From the NCBI GenBank assembly GCA_964603435.1, contig CAZRUM010000002.1, positions 1 to 45,551 on the forward strand: a stretch of DNA of 45,551 nt, written 5' to 3'. A model generated the notes under the pieces. That model was not told the DNA's origin. It did no database searches and saw nothing but the letters and a program-made list of their open reading frames with translations. Made by a program: the position numbers and the translations under genes. The DNA is from CAZRUM01 sp964603435 (GTDB lineage: Bacteria > Patescibacteriota > Patescibacteriia > Magasanikbacterales > UBA922). Numbering within the stretch: the first letter of the stretch is position 1; the number at the start of each line of letters is the position of its first letter. Shown here one piece after another: positions 39,310-45,551 of this stretch.

Positions 39310-40137
39310 ATGAAAGACATTTGTATTACAATGGTAAACACAGACGAAGAAAAGGACATCGAGAGATGTCTTTTGTCACTATACGAAGATAATAAAGATT
39401 CTGGCTTAGATATCAGTATTGTAATTATAGATAACAATAGTAAAACTGATATAGAACCATTGGTAAAAGAAAAATTTCCAAAAGTAAAATTATTACGTCA
39501 AGAGAAAAATCAAGGTTTTGGTAAGTCTCACAACAAAGCTCTTTCAAGTGAAGAAGCAAAATATTATTTTGTTCTCAACCCAGACACTGTTTTCAAAACC
39601 AATGAGCATTTGTTAAAGGCCATGTATGGCTTTATGGAAGAACATGAGAAAGTAGGAATGATTGGTCCAAGAATTGTTTATCCAGATGGCGCTTTACAGT
39701 ATTCTTGTTATCGTTTTCCTAGATTTATGCAACCACTCTATAGTCGTACTTCACTTGGTAAAAAGGGAAAAGGTAAGCGCATCGCAGATGAGTTTACTAT
39801 GAAAGATTTTGAGCATAATGAGACTCGTCCAGTAGATTGGATTATGGGTTCAGCTATGTTTGTACGTAAAATTGCTATGGACGAGGTGGGTATGTTTGAT
39901 GGCAGATATTGGATGTATGCCGAAGATAGTGATTGGTGTCGTCGTTTTTGGGAGGCTGGTTGGCCAATTTATTATGTTCACAATATTGTGATAGAACATT
40001 TTCACGGACGGGCTTCAGCCAAAGTACCAGGGATTATAAATGCTTTACTCAAAAATAAATATGCTCGTGTTCACCTAATAAGTTGGCTCAAGTATTTTTG
40101 GAAATGGCGTGGTAATCACAAATACTATGCAAAATAA
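39310..40137 (+). CDS. Family 2 glycosyltransferase (rhamnosyltransferase-like)
   Basis: 275-residue GT2 enzyme: DISIVIIDNNSKTD near residue 33, NQGFGKSHNKAL, YFVLNPDTVF near 92, GSAMFVRKIAMDEVG, and MYAEDSDWCRRFWEAGWPI near 202. Start ATG 39310, three bases after the previous stop; its end overlaps the start of the next GT2 by 11 bases (ATG 40127 inside). The GRASAK stretch at the end is common to rhamnosyltransferases of this type. Confidence 0.92.
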   Translation: MKDICITMVNTDEEKDIERCLLSLYEDNKDSGLDISIVIIDNNSKTDIEPLVKEKFPKVKLLRQEKNQGFGKSHNKALSSEEAKYYFVLNPDTVFKTNEHLLKAMYGFMEEHEKVGMIGPRIVYPDGALQYSCYRFPRFMQPLYSRTSLGKKGKGKRIADEFTMKDFEHNETRPVDWIMGSAMFVRKIAMDEVGMFDGRYWMYAEDSDWCRRFWEAGWPIYYVHNIVIEHFHGRASAKVPGIINALLKNKYARVHLISWLKYFWKWRGNHKYYAK

Positions 40138-41233
40138 AAGCAAGATTGTTATCATGTATCTTCTTTGGGATCAGGAACCGTATGATTATCTATCCGACGC
40201 TATTGAAGGTGTAAAAAACCAAACCTATGACAAAGACTCGACAGAGTTTTTGCTTGTTTATAATTCACACAAACCAGAAAATAAATCAGCTTGTCCATAT
40301 ATTCGTGAAGAGGTAGAAAAACACAAAAGTGAATTATCTCATGTGACAATTTTAGAACAGACAGAAAATCTTGGTTTTTCGGGTGGTAATAATTGTGGTA
40401 TGCAGTGGGCACTAGACAATGGTTTTGATTATGTATTTCTTCACAACGGTGATGGCTATATGGGCGCAGACTGTCTTGTAAAAACGGTGGAAGCTCTGGA
40501 TAAAGATAAAACCATTGGTGCGGTACAGTCGCTTGTTATGCTTCATCCAGAAACAAATCTAATAAATAGTTCTGGTAATGCCTATCAATTTCTTGGTTTT
40601 GGTTATAGTAATGATTATAGGAAAGATATTAATAATTTAAATTTACCTGAGATAAAAGAAATTGCCTATGCCAGTGGAGCAGCTATTACTATGCGCACAA
40701 GTTTACTAAAAGAATTTGGACTGTGGGATCATGATTTTTTTATGTATCATGAAGATACTGAATATTCTTTTCGTTTGCGTATGGCAGGTTATAAAATAGT
40801 TGCAGTCAAAGATTCTGTGTTTTACCACAAATATCAATTTTCAAAAAGTATTTCTAAGTTTTTTTGGATGGAGAGAAATCGCTATGCTGTCATGCTTATG
40901 TTTATGCGTCTGCCAACTTTGCTTTTACTAATGCCCATGGAAATAATTTTAGAATTTGGTTTGTGGATTTTTGCTTTCAAAGGTGGTTGGGCAGGGGAGA
41001 GATGGAAGGTTTACAAGTATTGGTTGAAAACTGAAAATTGGAAATTGTGGTGGGGCAAGAGAAAGAAGATTCAAAAGATGAGAAAGATAACGGACAGAAA
41101 AATGCTAAAGAGTTTCGCAGCTGGAATTTATTTTCAAGAAAAAACAATGCAAAATCCAATTTTAAAATATATCGGCAATCCTATTTTAACTTTGTATTAT
41201 TGGGTTGTAGTAAGATTGTTGATTTGGTGGTAA
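40127..41233 (+). CDS. Family 2 glycosyltransferase
   Basis: About 368 residues. ATG 40127 lies within the preceding gene; a GTG at 40109 is in frame but gives an odd N-terminus. Motifs: LLWDQEPYDYL, FLLVYNSHKPENK, NLGFSGGNNCGMQ near residue 85, VFLHNGDGYMG near 105 (DXD position reads GDG), ASGAAITMRTSLL, and MYHEDTEYSFRLRMAGYK near 208. The C-terminus has a membrane-like segment (LPTLLLLMPMEIILEFGLWI) and a basic amphipathic stretch. Last gene of the glycosyltransferase run. Confidence 0.9.
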   Translation: MQNKSKIVIMYLLWDQEPYDYLSDAIEGVKNQTYDKDSTEFLLVYNSHKPENKSACPYIREEVEKHKSELSHVTILEQTENLGFSGGNNCGMQWALDNGFDYVFLHNGDGYMGADCLVKTVEALDKDKTIGAVQSLVMLHPETNLINSSGNAYQFLGFGYSNDYRKDINNLNLPEIKEIAYASGAAITMRTSLLKEFGLWDHDFFMYHEDTEYSFRLRMAGYKIVAVKDSVFYHKYQFSKSISKFFWMERNRYAVMLMFMRLPTLLLLMPMEIILEFGLWIFAFKGGWAGERWKVYKYWLKTENWKLWWGKRKKIQKMRKITDRKMLKSFAAGIYFQEKTMQNPILKYIGNPILTLYYWVVVRLLIWW

Positions 41234-41235
41234 CC

Positions 41236-41270
41236 AATCCTGAGAGAGCTCGAGCGACCGAAGGATCCCG
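41236..41270 (-). repeat. Family A repeat after the last GT2
   Basis: AATCCTGAGAGAGCTCGAG...CCGAAGGATCCCG, reverse orientation. It begins two bases after the GT2 stop codon. Confidence 0.85.
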
Positions 41271-41280
41271 ATGTAAAAAT

Positions 41281-41318
41281 AAAAAAACAACGAGATATTT
41301 CAATCTCGTTGTTTTTTG
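41281..41318. terminator. Terminator of the glycosyltransferase operon
   Basis: ACAACGAGAT pairs with ATCTCGTTGT around ATTTCA, with A-run left and T-run right, so it works for both strands. Confidence 0.9.
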
Positions 41319-41352
41319 TTTATAATTTTATATATTGTTTATTTTTCTGACA

Positions 41353-41398
41353 CGGGATCCTTCGACCCCCCTTCGTAAATTCAGGGTTGCTCAGGATT
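41353..41398 (+). repeat. Family A repeat at the 3' end of the PEGA gene
   Basis: CGGGATCCTTCGACCCC...TTCAGGGTTGCTCAGGATT. It ends three bases before the minus-strand stop codon of the PEGA gene. Confidence 0.8.
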
Positions 41399-41400
41399 GG

Positions 41401-42696
41401 TTAGTACTCTAGTTTAAACACACCATCTACACCAGAATAATTCCCTAGGAAAAATATTTTTCTTGCATTGGGGTTAGCAGAGATTTGTTTTATATATACT
41501 TCAGACAAAAGTTCATGGGTAATGTAATACCCTGGGTTAAAACTTGTGATTCTATTTTCATTTGCAAGCAATAAAACCCCATATTTATCGAGTGGATAAA
41601 GGAATTCAATTTTTTCACTAGTGCGATCAAAAAGTTCAGCTCGACCGTCCTCATAAATACTCCAGAGTTCCCATGGTGACCATATTAGCCATTCATTTGT
41701 ATGTGAGTTATAAAGATGATTAGTCGCATTGATATTGTGGTTATTATCTAAATTATCAAAATCAAGAATTTTAATTTCACTAGATGTTTTGTAAATTATT
41801 CTGTTGTTATTTATATTAATTATTTTTTCTACACCATTACCTAGATTATATTCTTTATCTTCATTTTTTATTTTTCCTTCGCTGTAATGCCAAATATTTT
41901 GATTATCTTTTGTGTACCAAATATTTGTTTTAAAAGGTAGGGTAAAAATAAGTTCTTTTTTGTTTAAATTGAAAGAATTAATTTCATTTAGTTCTTGTAT
42001 ATATAATAGGGGGGAAAATTCACTATTACTCCATTGTAAATTAGTTATGTTGGTTGTGAAATTATAAGTTTGGGTAGTATCGGGTGTGTTTGCATTTGTA
42101 ATTTGTATTGAAGTTGGAGTCTTAATAGCAAAAAAATTGGCAAATGGTGACCAAGATATTTCTACATTTTCAAGTGCACGATAAATAGAAGTAAGATCCT
42201 CTGTGGCTGTCTTGTAGAGGTAAAGTTCGTTTATATTTTTATTTTTTGTTTGTACCAAAATATATTCACCATTGAATGATGTGTGTAGATTAGTTATATT
42301 ATCTAAAGTTGGTAAAATTTTTATAGGTAGACTTTGTTTGAATAGTGTAATGTCACGTACATAAGTCGTTTTCCTACTTTCAATAGAAATTTCTTTTGAC
42401 CAATCTTGATAACCGGATTTTTGTAAAAGTAGAGTATAGTTGCCAGGTGCACGATTGGACAGTCTAATCGGCATATTTTTATTTACTTTTACATTATTTA
42501 AAAATACTTGTATATCATTTGGTTTGGCATCAATACTAAGAACCCCGGTTTGTTCTATCTGTCCAGTAGAAAAATCATAACGATAGCCAGCAGTGTACAT
42601 TATCACTAATGGAGATACAACAAAAAAAATAACAAACAAGAAAATCATGATGCCGCGACGGATAGGTTTTGTTAAAATTGTTTTAGGATAGGTCAT
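41401..42696 (-). CDS. PEGA-domain membrane protein with beta-propeller-like region
   Basis: The 431-residue protein has an N-terminal membrane helix (about residues 14-35, IMIFLFVIFFVVSPLVIM), then a PEGA domain (about 50-115; GVLSIDAKPNDIQVFLNN, RLSNRAPGNYTLLLQKSGYQDWSKEI). The rest, about 130-431, consists of short beta-rich repeats with W/NLYLYK patterns, compatible with a WD40/PD40-like propeller. PEGA domains mediate surface-layer or sugar-related contacts; the role here is unknown. The protein should face the outside. The promoter overlaps that of murA (see 42697-42752). Confidence 0.85.
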   Translation of the reverse strand: MTYPKTILTKPIRRGIMIFLFVIFFVVSPLVIMYTAGYRYDFSTGQIEQTGVLSIDAKPNDIQVFLNNVKVNKNMPIRLSNRAPGNYTLLLQKSGYQDWSKEISIESRKTTYVRDITLFKQSLPIKILPTLDNITNLHTSFNGEYILVQTKNKNINELYLYKTATEDLTSIYRALENVEISWSPFANFFAIKTPTSIQITNANTPDTTQTYNFTTNITNLQWSNSEFSPLLYIQELNEINSFNLNKKELIFTLPFKTNIWYTKDNQNIWHYSEGKIKNEDKEYNLGNGVEKIININNNRIIYKTSSEIKILDFDNLDNNHNINATNHLYNSHTNEWLIWSPWELWSIYEDGRAELFDRTSEKIEFLYPLDKYGVLLLANENRITSFNPGYYITHELLSEVYIKQISANPNARKIFFLGNYSGVDGVFKLEY

Positions 42697-42725
42697 TTGA
42701 AGTTTTAAAGCTTTTCAGGTACAAT
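42697..42725 (+). promoter_or_regulatory. Promoter of murA
   Basis: TTGAAG (42697-42702), 17 bases, TACAAT (42720-42725). The start codon is 33 bases after the -10, so the leader is short. Confidence 0.7.
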
Positions 42726-42752
42726 AATACCGTATTTAAACCAAAAAATCAA
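42724..42752 (-). promoter_or_regulatory. Promoter of the PEGA gene, overlapping that of murA
   Basis: Minus strand TTGATT (42747-42752), 17 bases, TATTAT (42724-42729). Its -10 overlaps the -10 of the murA promoter by two bases. Confidence 0.65.
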
Positions 42753-42758
42753 GTTTTT

Positions 42759-44012
42759 ATGAGTAATATTGTTATTCAAGGTGGTAAAGAGCTTTCTGGT
42801 AAAATAACTGTAAATGGAGCAAAAAACGCTGTTTTACCTATATTTGCCGCCACTCTTATTGCGGAAGGTGAATATTTACTTCACAATGTACCAAATTTAA
42901 AAGACATAGAGACTTTATCAGCCCTTTTGAGAGAGCTGGGCTTGGTAGTAGAAAAAGTAGGGGAACATGACTATAAAATTATAAATAATGGTATCACAAA
43001 AGTAGAAGCACCTTATGAATTGGTAAAAGAAATGCGTGCTAGTTTTTTGGTGATGGGGCCACTTCTTGCAAATAAAAAACAGGCCAGAGTGGCATTGCCA
43101 GGTGGCTGTGCTATTGGGACTCGTCCAGTCGATATTCATCTGAAAGGTTTTGAGGCCTTGGGTGCAACAGTAAAAATGGATCATGGTTTTGTAGAGGTGA
43201 GTGCAGATGAACTGCAAGGTGCAAATATGAAATTAGATTTTCCAACTGTGACTGGTACAGAAAATATTGTTATGGCAGCAGTACTAGCTAAGGGACAGAC
43301 AATTATAAGGAATGTGGCCAAAGAACCGGAAATTGTAAATATGTGCGAGATGCTAAATGCTATGGGGGCTAAGATTTCTGGAGCTGGCACTGACAAAATT
43401 GTTATTGAAGGTGTAGAAAAAATGAATGCCTGTGAATTTACTATTGTTTATGATAGAATTGAAGCTGGTACTTTTATTATTTTATCAGCTCTTACAAATG
43501 GTGGTGTTGAGGTTGAAAATGTAAATCTAAATCATTTGGAAGGTTTTGTAAAAAAACTTGAGAATATGGGGGTGGAAGTGACAGAAGAAGATGGTTTAGT
43601 AAAGGCAATAGTAAAAGATAAGTTAAAAGCAACAAAAATTACAACCGAGTGTTATCCTGGTTTTCCAACTGATCTGCAAGCCCAGATTATGGTATTGATG
43701 AGTCATGCTCATGGGGTAAGTAAACTAAAAGAAACAATTTTTGAAAATCGTTTTATGCATGTTCAGGAACTTGATCGTATGGGAGCAAAAATTGAGGTAG
43801 AAGGCAAAACTGCAGTGATAGAGGGTGGTATAAAATTTAGTGGTGCAGAAGTAAAGGCCACGGATTTACGCGCTGGAGCTAGTTTAGTTTTGGCTGGTCT
43901 TATAGCAGAAAATACTACCATCATTAGTGATATTTACCATATAGAGCGTGGTTATGAGGATCTGGTAGAGAGATTACAAAAGTTAGGGGCTAATATAAAA
44001 TATAAAGATTAA
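42759..44012 (+). CDS. murA: UDP-N-acetylglucosamine 1-carboxyvinyltransferase
   Basis: MurA makes the first committed peptidoglycan step, adding enolpyruvate to UDP-GlcNAc. 417 residues, full length. Motifs: NGAKNAVLPIFAATL near residue 19, PGGCAIGTRPVDIHLKGFEALG with the catalytic cysteine near 117 (the fosfomycin target), GTENIVMAAVLA near 166, YDRIEAGTF near 231 and GFPTDLQAQ near 304. ATG 42759 gives the family start MSNIVIQGG; no SD. hflK-like follows after one base. The genes for the next steps are not in the window. Confidence 0.97.
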   Translation: MSNIVIQGGKELSGKITVNGAKNAVLPIFAATLIAEGEYLLHNVPNLKDIETLSALLRELGLVVEKVGEHDYKIINNGITKVEAPYELVKEMRASFLVMGPLLANKKQARVALPGGCAIGTRPVDIHLKGFEALGATVKMDHGFVEVSADELQGANMKLDFPTVTGTENIVMAAVLAKGQTIIRNVAKEPEIVNMCEMLNAMGAKISGAGTDKIVIEGVEKMNACEFTIVYDRIEAGTFIILSALTNGGVEVENVNLNHLEGFVKKLENMGVEVTEEDGLVKAIVKDKLKATKITTECYPGFPTDLQAQIMVLMSHAHGVSKLKETIFENRFMHVQELDRMGAKIEVEGKTAVIEGGIKFSGAEVKATDLRAGASLVLAGLIAENTTIISDIYHIERGYEDLVERLQKLGANIKYKD

Positions 44013-44013
44013 T

Positions 44014-45099
44014 ATGAATGAAAAATACAAAGATTACATTGTACCAATTATTTTCTTTTTTCTCGGAGTGACAAGTCAATCTGGCTTTTTGATAATGCTT
44101 TCCATATTTTTACTTGTTTTTAAACTTTATAAAAATAAAAAAATTGATTTGAATACTTTAAATAATTTAAAAAATAAATTTAATAAAATTAATATTAATG
44201 ATTTGGCTCCCAATAACAATGAGGTGGAGTTTGATTCTAACAAAAAATATATGGAAACAATCAATCCAAAACAGGGGAAAAAAATAGGTATTTTAATTGG
44301 TCTGGGTGTGGTAGTGATTTTGATTCTTAGTTTTGCTAGTGCTTTTTGGGTAGTGATAGATGCTGGTGAAGCCGGTGTACAGTCATTTTTCGGTAAAGTA
44401 AAAGATCAAGAATTTAGTTCTGGCTTCCATCTAAAAAATCCATTGGTAAAAATTACCAAGATGAATGTGAGAACAAAGGATTATACGATGAGTATTATTC
44501 AGGGGGAAGGACAGAGACAAGGTTCTGATGTTATTTCTGCTCTTACCAAAGAAGGTTTGAGTGTTGATTTGGATATCACTGTGCTTTATCATTTGGTAGA
44601 AGAAAATGCTTCTGATATTTATAGGGACGTTGGTTTGAATTATGATGAGGTTATAATTCGTCCACAAATTAGAAGTGTAATTAGAGAAATTATTGCTCAG
44701 TATGAAGCTAAAGATATCTATTCAGAAAAGCGCCAAGAGGCTTCACAGGAAATTGCTGATAATTTAGTTACAAAGTTAGGACCAAGAGGAATTGAATTGG
44801 AAGAAGTTTTGATGCGTCACGTCCAATTGCCGGCTGATTTAGCACAAAGTATTCAGTTAAAATTACAATCAGAACAAGAGGCACAGCGCTATGACTTTTT
44901 ATTGCAAACAGAAACAAAAGAAGCTGAGAGAAAAATTATTGAAGCCAAAGGGCAACGCGATGCTCAACAGCTTATCAATCAGAGTTTGACTGAACGTTAT
45001 TTGCAATATTTATATATCCAGAACTTGCAAGATAGAGAAGGTACAATCTACGTCCCAACCAATGCTAACAATGGCGTGCCGTTGTTTAGAGGGATTTAA
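44014..45099 (+). CDS. SPFH/band 7 protein, HflK-like, with extra N-terminal membrane part
   Basis: HflK/prohibitin-type SPFH proteins form large membrane rings that control the FtsH protease or membrane domains. The first 40 residues hold a hydrophobic segment (YIVPIIFFFLGV...LIMLSIFLLVFKLY), then a lysine/asparagine-rich linker, then the usual anchor (about 90-115, IGILIGLGVVVILILSFASAFWVV) and SPFH domain from DAGEAGVQSFFGKV to LMRHVQLPADLA (about 275). A coiled coil rich in E, K, Q and A follows. The double hydrophobic N-terminus is unusual for HflK. Start ATG 44014, one base after murA's stop, so cotranscribed. Confidence 0.85.
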   Translation: MNEKYKDYIVPIIFFFLGVTSQSGFLIMLSIFLLVFKLYKNKKIDLNTLNNLKNKFNKININDLAPNNNEVEFDSNKKYMETINPKQGKKIGILIGLGVVVILILSFASAFWVVIDAGEAGVQSFFGKVKDQEFSSGFHLKNPLVKITKMNVRTKDYTMSIIQGEGQRQGSDVISALTKEGLSVDLDITVLYHLVEENASDIYRDVGLNYDEVIIRPQIRSVIREIIAQYEAKDIYSEKRQEASQEIADNLVTKLGPRGIELEEVLMRHVQLPADLAQSIQLKLQSEQEAQRYDFLLQTETKEAERKIIEAKGQRDAQQLINQSLTERYLQYLYIQNLQDREGTIYVPTNANNGVPLFRGI

Positions 45100-45112
45100 G
45101 AAATATAAAAAA

Positions 45113-45143
45113 GAAAACAGCCTCGAAAATGAGGCTGTTTTTA
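45113..45143. terminator. Terminator after the HflK-like gene
   Basis: AAACAGCCTC pairs with GAGGCTGTTT around GAAAAT, followed by TT. Also suited to the minus strand. Confidence 0.85.
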
Positions 45144-45157
45144 ATTGAGTTGAGGGG

Positions 45158-45187
45158 GCCCTGGCGCGCGAGAATGCGTGCCAGGGC
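45158..45187. terminator. GC-rich hairpin downstream of the 45212 gene
   Basis: GCCCTGGC (45158-45165) pairs with GCCAGGGC (45180-45187), with CGC/GCG partly extending it. It has no adjacent T-run; on the minus strand it precedes the terminator at 45113. Confidence 0.5.
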
Positions 45188-45211
45188 TGTGGATCCAGAG
45201 TGGTCGGCGCT

Positions 45212-45478
45212 CTAGCTGAGGAGCGTGCGTTTGTAGCCAGGAGGGATAATCTCGATCGATTCAATATCCTCCGGGGAGATTGTGCGCGGACCTTCCTCGA
45301 TCTTGGTCCCATCACCATCTTCTCCCTCGTGGTAGGAATAGACCGCGAACGGTCCTTCATCATCCAGACGGTCTACGTTCTGGGTGTGAGCCCAGATTGT
45401 TGTTTTGTCTTTCAAGGAGATCTTGATTCCTTGACCTGCTGCTACTACGAGAGTGATTCTGACTTCTGATGCTTTCAT
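45212..45478 (-). CDS. GC-rich hypothetical protein, 88 aa
   Basis: The ATG is preceded by CAGGAG six bases upstream on the minus strand. The product begins MKASEVRITLVVAAGQG and has acidic stretches (EGEDGDG, SPEDIESIEIIPPG) and no membrane helix; a small beta-sheet fold is plausible. No family recognised. It is GC-rich, like the other SD-bearing genes. It lies convergent to hflK. The last 73 bases of the window hold its upstream region, where I see no clear promoter. Confidence 0.6.
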   Translation of the reverse strand: MKASEVRITLVVAAGQGIKISLKDKTTIWAHTQNVDRLDDEGPFAVYSYHEGEDGDGTKIEEGPRTISPEDIESIEIIPPGYKRTLLS

Positions 45479-45551
45479 GACGTTCTCCTGGCCCTTAGGC
45501 CGGTTGTTTGGATTCTGGATATAGTAAAATTACCAAGATAAAATGAGTTTG

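Noticed and set aside
1..45551. Reassigned TGA codon (code 25)
   Set aside because: TGA is used as stop at the ends of rsmH and the GIY-YIG gene, and no gene has in-frame TGA where glycine is expected.
1..45551. CRISPR array, tRNA or rRNA genes
   Set aside because: No regularly spaced direct repeats with unique spacers and no tRNA or rRNA signatures were found on reading both strands.

Overview
The window looks like a chromosomal segment of a Patescibacteria (Candidate Phyla Radiation) bacterium, most likely a Parcubacteria-type lineage. This is inferred from the AT-rich sequence, many short or stripped-down housekeeping proteins (for example a UvrC without its C-terminal helix-hairpin-helix part), very short intergenic distances, an almost complete absence of Shine-Dalgarno (SD) sequences in front of housekeeping genes, and many repeat-derived palindromes. 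TGA acts as a normal stop (rsmH, the GIY-YIG gene), so this is genetic code 11 and not the code-25 Gracilibacteria/Absconditabacteria group. No rRNA, tRNA, CRISPR array or insertion sequence with a transposase was seen.

Layout. 1-8.3 kb: a beta-CASP nuclease (cut by the window edge), then uvrB, uvrA and uvrC, a complete excision-repair set, with one GC-rich hypothetical gene between uvrB and uvrA. 8.3-9.5 kb: about 1.2 kb without convincing genes, but with four consecutive minus-strand promoter-to-terminator units rich in secondary structure, my best candidate for an undescribed small-RNA array. 9.55-11.5 kb: a minimal division cluster mraZ-rsmH-ftsL-like, with a readable MraZ operator. 11.6-14.7 kb: a membrane protein and a membrane-anchored ClpC-like AAA+ protein with a degenerate first ATPase. 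14.7-15.8 kb: a DUF559 nuclease inside inverted repeats, then two tiny paralogous membrane proteins. 15.9-20.9 kb: a WecA/MraY-family transferase, DUF192, rplU, and on the minus strand dnaB-ybaB-recR, with a repeat-flanked GIY-YIG gene wedged between ybaB and recR. 21-24.2 kb: a glycosyltransferase with a heptamer tract, then DUF523 (TudS), a second TudS-like protein and a PP-loop ATPase. 24.4-30.5 kb: two large polytopic membrane proteins around two CDP-alcohol phosphatidyltransferases. 30.5-35.4 kb: HIT, Nudix, two cupins, sugar-phosphate isomerase and rfbB. 35.5-41.2 kb: a GC-rich hypothetical gene, rfbD and four family-2 glycosyltransferases (surface polysaccharide). 41.4-45.5 kb: PEGA protein, murA, an HflK/SPFH protein and a GC-rich hypothetical gene.

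Two genome-wide patterns stand out. First, there are two gene classes. AT-rich housekeeping genes have no SD. A minority of GC-richer genes (3612-3974, the two mini-ORFs near 15.4-15.7 kb, 22919-24160, 27333-28124, 31998-32445, 35540-36241, 45212-45478) all carry strong SDs; most are hypothetical. Second, several families of short palindromic repeats occupy intergenic space. They form terminators, supply possible SDs, enter coding regions in frame (uvrA, a membrane protein, probably uvrC), and form the 3' ends of two small nuclease genes (DUF559 and GIY-YIG), suggesting that those nucleases are linked to repeat spread.

Functionally, the window combines DNA repair and replication (uvrABC, dnaB, recR, ybaB), cell envelope synthesis (murA, WecA-like, rfbB/rfbD, glycosyltransferases, phosphatidyltransferases), division control (mraZ, rsmH, ftsL-like) and protein quality control (ClpC-like, HflK-like).
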